From NCBI RefSeq assembly GCF_001552255.1, contig NZ_BCQV01000019.1, positions 1 to 64,000 on the forward strand: a stretch of 64,000 nucleotides of DNA, written 5' to 3'. Position numbers and translations under genes: made by a program. Of this stretch, positions 53,550 to 62,325 are shown in pieces; position 1 is the stretch's first letter, and the number at the start of each line of letters is the position of its first letter. The notes beneath the pieces were generated by a model that saw only the letters and a list, made by a program, of their open reading frames with translations, had not been told where the DNA came from and did not search any database. This DNA is from Alicyclobacillus shizuokensis NBRC 103103 (GTDB taxonomy: Bacteria; Bacillota; Bacilli; Alicyclobacillales; Alicyclobacillaceae).

Positions 53550-53993
53550 GTGCCCGACACCATATTGCTTGTGCACGGCCCCAATCTCAACCGTCTTGGC
53601 CGGCGCCTACCCGAGATATACGGAGAGGAAAGTCTGGAGGACGTGGTCCAGCGCGTGCGCAAGGTGTGCCAACCCTACGGGGTCGAGGTCCTGGACTTTC
53701 AATCCAATCATGAAGGAGCTATCATCGATTTTCTCCAGACCCATGGACCCGAAGCGAGGGGGATGATCATCAACCCAGGCGCGCTGGCTCATTACGGGTA
53801 TGCGCTGCGGGATTGTCTCGAAGATGTGGGCCGTCCATTTATCGAAATACATATCTCCAATGTTCATCAGCGTGAATCCTTCCGCCACCATCTGGTGTTG
53901 GCGCCGCTGGCTGCAGGTCAGATTGTCGGGCTGGGCACGATTGGATATGAGTACGCGGCAGCATATCTGTTGCAGTTAACCTCGTCAAAATAA
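53550..53993 (+). CDS. aroQ: Type II 3-dehydroquinate dehydratase
   Basis: A 147-residue enzyme of the small dodecameric type, dehydrating 3-dehydroquinate in the shikimate route. ILLVHGPNLNRLGRR, Tyr24 in PEIYGEESLE, FQSNHEGAIID, INPGALAHYGYAL and IEIHISNVHQRESFR are all family blocks with the catalytic Tyr, Arg and His. GTG 53550 follows AGGTGGT; an upstream GTG at 53541 is less likely. The order aroQ-pepQ-efp matches yqhS-yqhT-efp of B. subtilis. Confidence 0.96.
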   Translation: MPDTILLVHGPNLNRLGRRLPEIYGEESLEDVVQRVRKVCQPYGVEVLDFQSNHEGAIIDFLQTHGPEARGMIINPGALAHYGYALRDCLEDVGRPFIEIHISNVHQRESFRHHLVLAPLAAGQIVGLGTIGYEYAAAYLLQLTSSK

Positions 53994-54017
53994 GTTCTCA
54001 AAGATGGAGGGTTGGCG

Positions 54018-55100
54018 ATGAACCACCGTCTTGAGGCGCTGAGGGCACAGCTTCGGACACAGGGACTGGATGCCGCGTTTATCGCCGAACCGAGCAATCG
54101 GCGGTACTTGAGCGGGTTCACGGGCACCTCTGGCTATGTTCTGGCTGGATTGTCTGAGCAGTGGTTTCTGACGGATTTTCGCTACGTGGAGCAGGCCAAG
54201 TCCCAATGCCCGGACTTTCATGTGGTCAATTACGGCCCGTCGTTGGTCTCGGCGCTGGCCGACCTGCTGCAGACAGCGGGCGTAAAGTCGTTGGCATTTG
54301 AACAAGATTATCTAACGTATGGAGAGGTACAACGCTATCGGGAGTTGGAAGAGCGCGTTCCGGGCCTGTCCTTGGTTCCCGTCTCCGATTTGGTCGAATC
54401 GCTCAGGATGGTAAAGGACGCAGAGGAAATCAAGCGGGTTGAGCAGGCAGTCGCTGTAGCCGATGCGGCCTTTGAATATATTCTTGGCGTCATTCAGCCG
54501 GGCGTGACTGAAAAGGAAGTAGCTCTGGAGTTGGAGCTGTTCATGCGCCGGCAGGGGGCGTCGGGACCATCCTTTGAGACGATTGTGGCCTCCGGTTGGC
54601 GATCCGCGCTTCCACACGGAGTGGCCAGTGACAAGGTCATCGAGGATGGCGAATTTGTCACCTTAGACTTCGGCGCCGTAGTGGATGGCTATTGTTCGGA
54701 CATCACCCGCACGGTGGTGGTGGGTCAACCCACCGATCGGCAGCGAGAGGTTTACGAACACGTGCGACAGGCCAACGAATTGGCGCTGGCCCAGGCCCGT
54801 CCGGGTCTCACGGGACGCGATTTGGACGCTGTGGCGCGCGATTACCTGGCTTCGCACGGGCTGGGTGAAGCGTTTGGACACAGTCTCGGCCATGGGGTGG
54901 GGCTGGCGATTCACGAGTTGCCGCGCTTGTCCAAGCAGAGCGATGACCGTCTGGCCCGCGGGATGATTGTCACCATTGAACCAGGTGTTTATTTGCCGGG
55001 ATGGGGCGGAGTGCGCATCGAGGACGACATCGTCTTGACAGACGATGGCTGTCGTGTGCTGACGCACGCGGGCAAAGACCTGATGACAGTCGGCAAATAG
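54018..55100 (+). CDS. yqhT: Xaa-Pro aminopeptidase/dipeptidase of the M24 family (YqhT)
   Basis: A 360-residue pita-bread metallopeptidase. A creatinase-like N-domain (about 1-130) precedes the M24B domain. Metal ligands are visible in VTLDFGAVVDGYCSDITRT, GHSLGHGVGLAIHE, MIVTIEPGVY and VRIEDDIVLT. It hydrolyses bonds next to proline. ATG 54018 follows ATGGAGGG. Placement directly before efp is conserved in Bacillota. Because EF-P helps translate polyproline, the pairing is suggestive, but a functional link is only inference. Confidence 0.94.
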   Translation: MNHRLEALRAQLRTQGLDAAFIAEPSNRRYLSGFTGTSGYVLAGLSEQWFLTDFRYVEQAKSQCPDFHVVNYGPSLVSALADLLQTAGVKSLAFEQDYLTYGEVQRYRELEERVPGLSLVPVSDLVESLRMVKDAEEIKRVEQAVAVADAAFEYILGVIQPGVTEKEVALELELFMRRQGASGPSFETIVASGWRSALPHGVASDKVIEDGEFVTLDFGAVVDGYCSDITRTVVVGQPTDRQREVYEHVRQANELALAQARPGLTGRDLDAVARDYLASHGLGEAFGHSLGHGVGLAIHELPRLSKQSDDRLARGMIVTIEPGVYLPGWGGVRIEDDIVLTDDGCRVLTHAGKDLMTVGK

Positions 55101-55148
55101 ACCGTGACCATGTGCTAGGTATCGAATGAGACAGAGGAGGCCGCGAGA

Positions 55149-55706
55149 TTGATCTCAAGCAATGACTTTCGGACTGGAACGACGATTGAGGTGGATGGGA
55201 ACATCTACCGTGTGATTGAGTTCATGCACGTCAAGCCTGGCAAGGGCGCGGCGTTTGTGCGTACCAAATTGAAGAACGTGAAGACGGGGGCGGTCAAGGA
55301 GCAGACGTTCCGCGCCGGGGAAAAGGTGCCCCGCGCCCGCATTGAAACCCGAGAGATGCAGTATTTGTACAACGACGGTGATCAGTACACGTTCATGGAT
55401 ACGGAAACCTATGAACAGATTCAGATTCACAAGTCCCAGTTGGAATACGAATTAAACTTTCTGAAGGAAAACATGAACTGCTACGTGGTCCTGCACGAAG
55501 GCCAGACCATCGGTATCGATTTGCCCAACACCGTTGAGTTAGAAGTATCCCGGACAGAACCGGGCATCAAAGGGGACACAGCACAGGGCGGCAGCAAACC
55601 GGCGACCTTGGAGACGGGGTATACGCTCAGCGTCCCGTTGTTTATCAACGAGGGAGACCGCATCATCGTCGATACCCGCAGCGGAGAGTACGTGTCCCGC
55701 GCGTAG
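55149..55706 (+). CDS. efp: Elongation factor P
   Basis: A 185-residue, three-domain factor that rescues ribosomes stalled at polyproline. The tip loop has Lys32 in [12 protein letters not shown], the residue that is modified in Bacillus EF-P. The start is TTG 55149 behind AGAGGAGG. The signature [19 protein letters not shown] of domain 3 is present. A terminator follows at once. Confidence 0.97.
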   Translation: MISSNDFRTGTTIEVDGNIYRVIEFMHVKPGKGAAFVRTKLKNVKTGAVKEQTFRAGEKVPRARIETREMQYLYNDGDQYTFMDTETYEQIQIHKSQLEYELNFLKENMNCYVVLHEGQTIGIDLPNTVELEVSRTEPGIKGDTAQGGSKPATLETGYTLSVPLFINEGDRIIVDTRSGEYVSRA

Positions 55707-55736
55707 TTGCATGATCCCCTGCAGCGGAATTGTACG

Positions 55737-55777
55737 GGGCCGCGCCAGGTGCAAGACTTGGCGCGGCCCTTGCTGTT
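55737..55777 (+). terminator. Terminator after efp
   Basis: An 11-bp perfect stem GGGCCGCGCCA / TGGCGCGGCCC around an 11-base loop, followed by TTGCTGTT. Confidence 0.85.
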
Positions 55778-55828
55778 AAGGACTATTCTCTGGGTTGTCC
55801 GCATATCCAAAGGTAGGGGGAGATGCGG

Positions 55829-56104
55829 ATGTGGCATGTCGTGGATCGGGTTGTATATGCCATGGCCGGACTGCGCGTGATGTCGGGCCTGCTTGAGTTA
55901 ACGGCGGCCATCCTTATGCTCTACGCCGGCACAGCAGCCAAGGCGCTGCAAATCAACGGCGCGCTGGCTCTGGTGGGGCCGTTCATTCTTGTTTCGGTCA
56001 CCACCCTTGGCGTGGCCGGGCTTGCAGAACACCTGGCATGGGGGCGCGTGCTCTGGATCGTGATCGGGGTGGCCTGTATTTTGTACGGCGCCCGCTCCGG
56101 GTAA
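55829..56104 (+). CDS. yqhV: YqhV (DUF2619) membrane protein
   Basis: A 91-residue protein with three hydrophobic helices. MAGLRVMSGLLELTAAILML and the GALALVGPFILVSVTTLGV block match YqhV, which in B. subtilis lies directly before spoIIIAA as here. Function unknown. ATG 55829 is preferred because AGGTAGGGGG lies 8 bases before it; ATG 55823 is an alternative. Confidence 0.88.
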   Translation: MWHVVDRVVYAMAGLRVMSGLLELTAAILMLYAGTAAKALQINGALALVGPFILVSVTTLGVAGLAEHLAWGRVLWIVIGVACILYGARSG

Positions 56105-56153
56105 CACGCGTGTAGCACCGTTTTGGGGGCGTGTGCATGCGGGCACCCTGCGG

Positions 56154-56255
56154 TCAGGCGTTGCGCTTGCGAAACAGGTTGAACACAAAGAACATGAGCA
56201 GCACGAATATGATCAAGAACACGACAATCCAGCGAATGAGGATAGAGACATCCAT
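56154..56255 (-). CDS. 33-residue membrane micropeptide related to the one at 2070
   Basis: The ATG at 56255 (minus strand) follows GGGGGGAAGG, a very strong ribosome site. The product has a short N-terminus, one hydrophobic helix (IVVFLIIFVLLMFFVFNLF) and a basic end RKRNA. It shares RWxVVFLIIFVL with the 34-residue peptide at 2070-2174, where the hydrophobic stretch lies at the same distance from the start. It is convergent with yqhV and divergent from spoIIIAA, which would suit a sporulation-time membrane peptide. No named family was recognised with confidence. Confidence 0.6.
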   Translation of the reverse strand: MDVSILIRWIVVFLIIFVLLMFFVFNLFRKRNA

Positions 56256-56373
56256 GCGCGGCCTTCCCCCCTCTGCTTCGTTTCCCTTTCCCGCTTTGAC
56301 ACTCCCTTTATCAGATGCACCAGCGTGTTGCAGTGTGACGACTCCCGGTGCGCCGTGGCTTCGCCCTCGGTGG

Positions 56374-56402
56374 CATAAGGGCGTTTGCCCGTCCATATAC
56401 AT
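56374..56402 (+). promoter_or_regulatory. Candidate sigma-E promoter of the spoIIIA operon
   Basis: CATAAGG (56374-56380) and CATATACAT (56394-56402), about 14 bp apart, resemble the sigma-E elements. It lies 26 bases before the spoIIIAA start; spoIIIA is a sigma-E operon in B. subtilis. Confidence 0.5.
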
Positions 56403-56427
56403 GGACTAACCGAGGAGGTGGACGACC

Positions 56428-57456
56428 GTGGACGTGCACAAGCAGCGTGCACCGAGCACCGGACACCGCAGCTGGGAGGCGGTGGTTCGGGTATGTCCGC
56501 CGGACATTTTGGCGTACCTCGAAAAATTGGCCGAATCGGAGCGCAATCGGATCGAAGAACTCCGCTTCCGCCTGGGTCAGCCGTTGCAGGTGTGCGGCGA
56601 TGGTCTCAACGCCTTCCTGGCCCCGGATGGGCAGTTGACCGCTCTGCCTGGCGAAGGTGTGCGGGTTGAGCCCGAGCACCTTGCTCGGGTTGTGCAGGTT
56701 GTGACTCAGTCGTCGTTATACGCTGTGGAGGATGAGCTTCGGCGAGGGTTTGTGACAATGGCTGGAGGCCACCGAGTGGGCGTGGCGGGCCGCACCGTCC
56801 TCTACGAATCGGGTACGGTCCGATCCGTTCGCAACATCACCTCCGTCAACGTTCGAATCGCCAAGGAGAGGGTTGGTTGCGCAGACAGCGTCTGGTCCGC
56901 CTTGGTGGACAGCGAGGCGCGACGTCCGCACAGTACCCTGGTCATCTCGCCGCCGCAGTGCGGCAAGACGACCCTGCTGCGCGACTTGGCGCGGTGCTTC
57001 AGCGAAGGGGATGGGCGATCGATGGCGGGCGTGAAGGTGACCGTGGTCGACGAGCGTTCCGAAATCGCCGGCTGCGTGGACGGCATACCGCAATTCTCCC
57101 TGGGACCGCGCACGGATATCCTGGACGCTTGTCCCAAGGCGGAAGGGATGCTGATGGCGATTCGCAGCCTCTCCCCGGAGTTGGTGGTGACCGACGAGAT
57201 TGGCCGGGCTCAGGACACAGACGCCATCCTCGAGGCAACCCATGCGGGGGTAGCCGTCTTGGCCAGCGCCCACGCCCGCAGCCTAGAGGAGTGGTGCGAG
57301 CGACCGTACATGCGGGACCTGTATGCCATGCGCGCGTTCCAGAGGTTTGTGGTGCTCAGCCGGCGGCGCGGCCCGGGCACGGTGGAGGCGATACTCGACG
57401 AGAATGGACGCCAGCTCCCGGTGACACCTTCGGTGGGACGGAGACCGCGTGGATGA
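56428..57456 (+). CDS. spoIIIAA: SpoIIIAA, ATPase of the mother cell-forespore channel
   Basis: A 342-residue secretion-type ATPase. Walker A is SPPQCGKTTLL, Walker B is LVVTDEIGR, and the central blocks TVVDERSEIAG and LDACPKAEGMLMAIR are typical. It acts on the mother-cell side of the SpoIIIA-SpoIIQ feeding tube. GTG 56428 follows GAGGAGGTGG. It is the first gene of the complete operon AA-AH. Confidence 0.95.
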   Translation: MDVHKQRAPSTGHRSWEAVVRVCPPDILAYLEKLAESERNRIEELRFRLGQPLQVCGDGLNAFLAPDGQLTALPGEGVRVEPEHLARVVQVVTQSSLYAVEDELRRGFVTMAGGHRVGVAGRTVLYESGTVRSVRNITSVNVRIAKERVGCADSVWSALVDSEARRPHSTLVISPPQCGKTTLLRDLARCFSEGDGRSMAGVKVTVVDERSEIAGCVDGIPQFSLGPRTDILDACPKAEGMLMAIRSLSPELVVTDEIGRAQDTDAILEATHAGVAVLASAHARSLEEWCERPYMRDLYAMRAFQRFVVLSRRRGPGTVEAILDENGRQLPVTPSVGRRPRG

Positions 57457-57968
57457 TCCGCGAGATCGGCGCGGCTTTGGTCTTTGTCGCCTGTGCCGGA
57501 ATGGGCTTTCGCATCGCCCGGGACTTTCGGGATCGCCCGCGTCACCTGCGCTCCCTGACGCACGCGATATTGCTCCTGCAGGCGGAGATTGAATACAGTG
57601 TCACGCCCCTTCCGCGGGCCCTTGCGCGCGTGGCTGAACGCGCCGGGCCGCCGGCCGACGCCCTTTTGGAGCGCACATGCGCCGCTCTCCAGCAGGCAGA
57701 CGTGAGCGTGGAGGCCGCGTTTGCTGCGGGGATTGAATCCTGTCGCAACCGCATGGCCTTGACGAAGCAGGATTGGTCGGTCCTGCGCGAATTCGGCGCC
57801 ACGTTGGGGACCTCCGACCGAGCGCACCAGAGCCAACAGTTCGCCGTGGTGCTGGCGCATCTGAACCGGCTGGAGCAGGAAGCGCGGGACAGCCAGCGGA
57901 GAAACGAGAGGCTCTGGCAGTATCTCGGGGTGCTTTTCGGCCTGCTCATTGTCATCCTGCTGTACTGA
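57453..57968 (+). CDS. spoIIIAB: SpoIIIAB, GspF-like channel component
   Basis: A 171-residue protein with hydrophobic helices at both ends (about 5-20 and 152-170) and a soluble helical middle (LTHAILLLQAEIEYSVTPLP). It resembles type II secretion GspF. ATG 57453 overlaps the spoIIIAA stop (ATGA). Confidence 0.93.
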   Translation: MIREIGAALVFVACAGMGFRIARDFRDRPRHLRSLTHAILLLQAEIEYSVTPLPRALARVAERAGPPADALLERTCAALQQADVSVEAAFAAGIESCRNRMALTKQDWSVLREFGATLGTSDRAHQSQQFAVVLAHLNRLEQEARDSQRRNERLWQYLGVLFGLLIVILLY

Positions 57969-57998
57969 GGGAAACGTCTGTTGTGGGGAGGAGCCTTC

Positions 57999-58202
57999 AT
58001 GACCCCTGAAATTCGCGCGGTGTTTCAAATTTTTGGCATCGGTTTCCTGGTGGCCATCCTGCACACGATCCTCAAGCAAAGCGGGAAGGAAGAGTTCGCC
58101 CACTGGACGACCTTGCTCGGATTCGTCGCCGTGTTCGTGATTGTCATCGGATATGTGGATCGACTGTACGATGAAATCCAGCGTGTGTTTCTCAGTCAGT
58201 AG
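57999..58202 (+). CDS. spoIIIAC: SpoIIIAC, small membrane protein
   Basis: A 67-residue, two-helix protein with FQIFGIGFLVAILHTILKQ and KEEFAHWTTLLGFVAVFVIV, the standard SpoIIIAC layout and length. ATG 57999 follows GGGGAGGAG. It is similar in fold to SpoIIIAD, encoded next. Confidence 0.93.
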   Translation: MTPEIRAVFQIFGIGFLVAILHTILKQSGKEEFAHWTTLLGFVAVFVIVIGYVDRLYDEIQRVFLSQ

Positions 58203-58211
58203 GTGACCACC

Positions 58212-58598
58212 TTGCATATTCTGCAGCTTGTGGGGATTGGGCTGGTGGCGACCGTATTGGTGAGCGTGTTGCGCCCACAGGTTCCGCAGTTTGCCATGCT
58301 TGTGGGCATCCTCGCCGGAAGCGTCATGCTGCTGGTCGTCGTGCGCAACCTGGACGCGGTCGTGGTGGTGCTGACGGACCTGGCGCGCGAGGCCAATGTG
58401 GACAGGGGCGTGCTCGCGACCGTGCTCAAGATTATCGGCATCGCCTACATTGTGGAATTCGCGGCCCAAGTCGCGCGCGACGCGCAGGAAGGCGCACTGG
58501 CCAACAAGATTGAATTGGCCGGCAAGGTAGGAATTGTGGTCTTGGCGATCCCGATTGTCACCGATGTTGTGGAGTCGCTGGTGCACCTGCTGCCGTAG
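58212..58598 (+). CDS. spoIIIAD: SpoIIIAD, membrane protein
   Basis: A 128-residue, four-helix protein containing LQLVGIGLVATVLVSVLRPQ and VLKIIGIAYIVEFAAQVARD, family signatures. TTG 58212 is used with AGGTGA close before it; GTG 58203, directly after the spoIIIAC stop, is an alternative. Confidence 0.92.
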   Translation: MHILQLVGIGLVATVLVSVLRPQVPQFAMLVGILAGSVMLLVVVRNLDAVVVVLTDLAREANVDRGVLATVLKIIGIAYIVEFAAQVARDAQEGALANKIELAGKVGIVVLAIPIVTDVVESLVHLLP

Positions 58599-58619
58599 GC
58601 GGGACAAGGGGGATTGAAC

Positions 58620-59879
58620 GTGGGGACTCGCCGCTTCGCCCAGGTGGTGCTCGTATGGGCCGCGATGGTGCTGTTCCTGGGGCTCGCGATCTCGGTGAAG
58701 CCATTGGTTGCTCACGCAGACGCAGCGGCGGAAGGGAGCGCGCCGGCGCAGGCGGTGACGTCCGAGCCTTCTTCTTCAGCGCGCCAGATGCTGCAACGAG
58801 CCGCACAGGAGCAGCTGGATGACCTGCCGACCGAATCCATCACAAGGTTTTGGACACAGCTCGAACAGGAATACGGGGGATACCTGCCGGAGGCATCGGG
58901 CACCGGGTTGATTCGGTCCATCCTGGACAATGGCGGGGTCAATTTTCGGGGTTTCACATCCGGCTTGCTGCATTACTTTTTCCACGAGGTATTGGGGAAC
59001 CTGCGGATTCTCGGCTCCATCCTCATCCTGGCGGTGTTGGCGGCGGTGCTGGAGTCCATGCAGACTGCCTTTGAACGCCAGGCGGTGAGCCAGGTGGCGT
59101 ACGCGATGATTTTCCTTGTGCTGATGATCCTGGCCATCGGGTCGTTCACGCAGGCGATGGGCTACGCCGAGCACGCGATTCATACCATGACGGATTTCAT
59201 GCTGGCAACGGTTCCGTTGGCGGTGACCCTCCTGGCGGCGTCGGGGGCACCGGCGTCGGCGGCATTTTTTCATCCCGTCCTCTTGTTTGCCGTGCATCTG
59301 ATTAGCAATTTGGTGTTTCTGCTGGTGTTTCCCTTGATTTTTTTTGCGGCTGTGTTGGACATCGCCAGCGCCTTGTCGCCGCGCTATCGACTGACTCGTC
59401 TGGCGGGACTGTTGCGCACGGTGGGTGTGGGAGGACTCGGGCTGTCCTTGACGGTGTTTCTCGGCATTGCCAGTGTCCAGGGACTGGGGCGGGGAATTGC
59501 GGACGGTGTGGCTCTGCGTACGGCCAAGTTTGCGGTCGGAACCTTTGTTCCGGTCATCGGCAAGGCGCTGTCCGATGCGGCGGAGACGGTGGTGAGTGCT
59601 TCGTTGCTGGTGAAAAACGCCGTGGGTATCGCCGGTCTGGTCATCTTGGCCTGTATCGCCGTGTTCCCTGCCTTGAAGATTCTGGCTTTGGCGTTCATCT
59701 ACAACGGCAGCGCAGCCCTCATGCAACCGCTGGGCGACAATCCGATGATCCAGTGCCTGGGTGCTCTTTCCAAGAGCCTGATTCTCGTATTTGCCAGCGT
59801 GGTGGCGGTGGCCCTGATGTTTTTCATGTTCATCTGTATCCTCTTGGCGGCCGCGAATGTGGCGGTGGTGATGGCATGA
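58620..59879 (+). CDS. spoIIIAE: SpoIIIAE, polytopic channel protein
   Basis: A 419-residue protein. A signal sequence (about 1-36, ending VAHADA) is followed by a soluble region and about six to seven helices (from about residue 135). The blocks AALLESMQ-like (AAVLESMQTAFE) and PVLLFAVHLISNLVFLLVF are typical. It probably forms part of the transenvelope channel. GTG 58620 has AAGGGGG at 9 bases; TTG 58614 is possible. It overlaps spoIIIAF by 4 bases. Confidence 0.94.
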   Translation: MGTRRFAQVVLVWAAMVLFLGLAISVKPLVAHADAAAEGSAPAQAVTSEPSSSARQMLQRAAQEQLDDLPTESITRFWTQLEQEYGGYLPEASGTGLIRSILDNGGVNFRGFTSGLLHYFFHEVLGNLRILGSILILAVLAAVLESMQTAFERQAVSQVAYAMIFLVLMILAIGSFTQAMGYAEHAIHTMTDFMLATVPLAVTLLAASGAPASAAFFHPVLLFAVHLISNLVFLLVFPLIFFAAVLDIASALSPRYRLTRLAGLLRTVGVGGLGLSLTVFLGIASVQGLGRGIADGVALRTAKFAVGTFVPVIGKALSDAAETVVSASLLVKNAVGIAGLVILACIAVFPALKILALAFIYNGSAALMQPLGDNPMIQCLGALSKSLILVFASVVAVALMFFMFICILLAAANVAVVMA

Positions 59880-60409
59880 ACGCGTTGGGCGCATGGTTGA
59901 AGCAGATTGTGCTCGTTGTGATGCTGGCCATTCTGGCTGATATGCTGCTGCCGACTCGGGCCATGCAAAAGTACGTGCGGATGGTGATGGGTCTGGCCAT
60001 TATCGCTGTCATCCTGGGGCCGCTCACGCCCATGGCCAGACGAGACTGGGCGGCTCATCTGGCCGACTGGGCCCTCCGGCAGGTCAGCAGCGCGGCGGCC
60101 TCGGAGACGGTCTCGTCCTCGAACGAGGTGGATACGAACCGCCTGCAACAGACCTTGGCGAAGCAGCAGGACCAAGTGGCGAACCAAAATCTTGCCCAGG
60201 AGCTGAAACAAGGGTTGGCCGATGACTTAGGGGTGCAGGCAGATAAGGTGGTGGTGTCGGGAGCGTCCACAGCCAATGAGCCACGGGCGCTGGTGACCGT
60301 ATCTTCCGAGTACTCCGGGCGCGCTTCGGAAATCCGTCAGTTTGTCGCGCGGACGCTGGGCGTATCAGAGGCCCATGTGCAGGTTGTGACCGGCGGGAGG
60401 GGAAGATAG
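59876..60409 (+). CDS. spoIIIAF: SpoIIIAF, ring-building-motif protein
   Basis: A 177-residue protein with two N-terminal helices (about 5-25 and 32-52) and a C-terminal domain ending in a ring-building-type fold (VSGASTANEPRALVTVS, then VSEAHVQVV). ATG 59876 overlaps spoIIIAE (ATGA) and the stop overlaps the spoIIIAG start by one base. Confidence 0.9.
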   Translation: MNALGAWLKQIVLVVMLAILADMLLPTRAMQKYVRMVMGLAIIAVILGPLTPMARRDWAAHLADWALRQVSSAAASETVSSSNEVDTNRLQQTLAKQQDQVANQNLAQELKQGLADDLGVQADKVVVSGASTANEPRALVTVSSEYSGRASEIRQFVARTLGVSEAHVQVVTGGRGR

Positions 60410-60975
60410 TGGACTGGAAGCGATTGTTGGAAAACAAGTGGCTGCTGATCCTCGGTATCGTTGGGGCGGTCTGTCTGCTGTTGGGCTCCTTGTGGCCCGC
60501 TTCGATAGCCACGGTGGCCACCATCGGCAAAGGTCAAACTCCAAACACGACAGCCTCCAACAGCAAGACCTCTGCAACCGCTGGATCAGGCAGCGTGGAG
60601 GCGCTGGATCATCAATTGGCACAAATGCTGCAGAAGATTGAAGGCATTCATGGGGTTTCGGTGATGGTCACGTTTGCGTCCAACGGGAGCGTGGAGGTGG
60701 CCAACAATGTTCGACGTACGACGACAAGCCAAGGCGGCAGCAAGGGTTCTCAATCGACGACCACGGACACGGAAGTTTTTTCTCAGCGCAACAGCGACGG
60801 CAGTGAATCGCCGTATGTGATCAGCCGCCAAGCGCCGGCGGTGCGGGGTGTGTTGGTCACGGTGAACGCGGACGATTTCGATGTGGCGAAGGCAGAAATT
60901 ATTGACGCAATCACGAATGTGTTGGACGTGCCCGCATATAAAATTAGCGTGGAGCCTCAAAAGCCGAGTTCCTAG
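60409..60975 (+). CDS. spoIIIAG: SpoIIIAG, ring-forming channel protein
   Basis: A 188-residue, single-pass protein. The N-terminal helix is at about 12-32. An extracellular Ser/Thr-rich part and the C-terminal ring-building motif follow (VRGVLVTVNADDFDVAKAEI, then VLDVPAYKISVEP). SpoIIIAG forms a 30-subunit ring in B. subtilis. GTG 60409 follows GGGAGGGGAAG. Confidence 0.93.
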   Translation: MDWKRLLENKWLLILGIVGAVCLLLGSLWPASIATVATIGKGQTPNTTASNSKTSATAGSGSVEALDHQLAQMLQKIEGIHGVSVMVTFASNGSVEVANNVRRTTTSQGGSKGSQSTTTDTEVFSQRNSDGSESPYVISRQAPAVRGVLVTVNADDFDVAKAEIIDAITNVLDVPAYKISVEPQKPSS

Positions 60976-60994
60976 AATCGGGGAGGAATGTACA

Positions 60995-61600
60995 GTGGTG
61001 AAACGGCAGACTGTCTGGCTTTCGACGATGATGGTGTTGTCGCTGATGCTGATAGGCTACTACACCATGAACGGATCGCAGAATCAATCGGGTACGAATC
61101 AGGAGGACACTATCACTACCACAGCGGGCGACAATGAGAAAGATACAGGCAAGGACACGGGAAAATCCGATTCGAACCACAGCTCCAGCGACAACACAGA
61201 CGGCGGGCAGACGGCCGCAACCGGCAGCGAAGACTGGTTTATCAGTCAGCAGACACAGGTGCAGCAAAACCTCGCGAAACTGGAGGACACCTACAAAAAT
61301 ATTATCACCAACGCGAAATCTCCCGATTCGCAGGTAGCCCAGGCGCAAGACGCGATACAGGTCTTGGAGAATGTACGGGGAGGCATCGAAAACGCCCACG
61401 ATGCGATTGTCAACGACGGATTCAAAGATTGTGTCATCTATCCTGTCTTTGACAAGCACGGCGACCTGACCAAGGTCAATGTGTACGTAAAGACGGATAA
61501 GCTGTCTGCGGATGAGGCTGTCAAGGTCATGAACATTGTCCATCAGCAGCTGAACTTGGACCTGATGGATGTGTCTGTGCAGGTGCCGAAAGCCAACTGA
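60995..61600 (+). CDS. spoIIIAH: SpoIIIAH, channel protein binding SpoIIQ
   Basis: A 201-residue, single-pass protein. The N-terminal helix is at about 5-24. A polar linker rich in Asp, Asn, Ser and Thr (about 26-80) leads to the YscJ/FliF-like ring domain (about 85-201; KVNVYVKTDKLSADEAVKVM). Its outer domain binds SpoIIQ from the forespore. GTG 60995 follows GGGGAGGA. It is the last gene of the operon. Confidence 0.94.
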   Translation: MVKRQTVWLSTMMVLSLMLIGYYTMNGSQNQSGTNQEDTITTTAGDNEKDTGKDTGKSDSNHSSSDNTDGGQTAATGSEDWFISQQTQVQQNLAKLEDTYKNIITNAKSPDSQVAQAQDAIQVLENVRGGIENAHDAIVNDGFKDCVIYPVFDKHGDLTKVNVYVKTDKLSADEAVKVMNIVHQQLNLDLMDVSVQVPKAN

Positions 61601-61650
61601 TTCCCTGGCCGCAAGGGCTGAAAACCGCTGTCCAACCAGAGCCTCTCCCT

Positions 61651-61673
61651 GCCCCGTTCGTGAGGAGCGGGGC
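61651..61673 (+). terminator. Possible terminator after the spoIIIA operon
   Basis: A 9-bp stem GCCCCGTTC / GAGCGGGGC with a 5-base loop. The T-rich stretch (TCTGTTTGT) begins only several bases later, so its strength is doubtful. Confidence 0.45.
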
Positions 61674-61725
61674 GGACGTCTGTTTGTCCCGAATGCGGTG
61701 GCACATGCGCCCTCCGGAAACCGTG

Positions 61726-61734
61726 TGATATACT
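61726..61734 (+). promoter_or_regulatory. Extended -10 promoter for accBC
   Basis: TGA-TATACT (61726-61734) with no good -35. It lies about 46 bases before accB. Confidence 0.5.
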
Positions 61735-61779
61735 AGTGCGAGTAATTTGTGGACACGTCCTTTAGGGAGTGAACGTCGC

Positions 61780-62313
61780 TTGTTGAAGTTCGGAGAGATT
61801 CGGGAACTGATCCGGTTGTTCGACGAAACCAGCGTGGTCGAATTGAACCTGGAGGTTGAGGATGTCAGGATACGTCTGAAAAAAGCAGAAGCCATCGTCC
61901 ATAACGCCCCAGCCGCGGGGCTCACACCTGCCGTCGCTGCTGCCGCGGCGCCGGTCAGCCCAGTCAACCCGGCAGCGTCGGCAGCCGTATCCGCGGCTCC
62001 CGCAGCGAATACCCCTGCTGCCGCGCCGCCACCGGATACCGCAGCGGGAGACGCGGCCGCTGAGGAGGCGGGTATGCACATTGTCGTCTCGCCGATGGTC
62101 GGCACCTTTTACCGTGCACCGTCGCCAGACGCCGCACCGTTTGTGGAGCGCGGGTCCCAGGTGGATGAAAAGACCGTAGTCTGCATCGTCGAGGCCATGA
62201 AGCTGATGAACGAGATTGAAGCTGAGGTTAAGGGTGAAGTTGTCGACGTCTTGGCGGAAAACGGCCAACTTGTCGAGTATGGACAACCGCTGTTTCGGAT
62301 CAAAGTGTCGTGA
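61780..62313 (+). CDS. accB: Biotin carboxyl carrier protein of acetyl-CoA carboxylase
   Basis: A 177-residue protein. The N-terminal segment ([20 protein letters not shown]) is followed by an Ala/Pro-rich flexible linker (about 40-100) and the biotinyl domain. Lys141 in VEAMKLMNE carries biotin. The start is TTG 61780 behind TTAGGGAG; the longer frame from 61747 lacks a site. It carries CO2 between AccC and AccAD in fatty-acid synthesis. accC follows 12 bases later. Confidence 0.95.
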   Translation: MLKFGEIRELIRLFDETSVVELNLEVEDVRIRLKKAEAIVHNAPAAGLTPAVAAAAAPVSPVNPAASAAVSAAPAANTPAAAPPPDTAAGDAAAEEAGMHIVVSPMVGTFYRAPSPDAAPFVERGSQVDEKTVVCIVEAMKLMNEIEAEVKGEVVDVLAENGQLVEYGQPLFRIKVS

Positions 62314-62325
62314 GGAGAGCAAACG

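Noticed and set aside
56937-56985. Unusual Walker A in SpoIIIAA (SPPQCGKTT instead of a leading Gly)
   Set aside because: As far as I recall, SPP-x-CGKTT is common within the SpoIIIAA family, so this is not a defect.
57210-58715. A 501-residue open frame on the minus strand across spoIIIAA-AD
   Set aside because: It lies wholly opposite four well-supported coding genes and its composition (His, Gln and Arg rich) is that of an antisense shadow in GC-rich DNA. No ribosome site or family motif.
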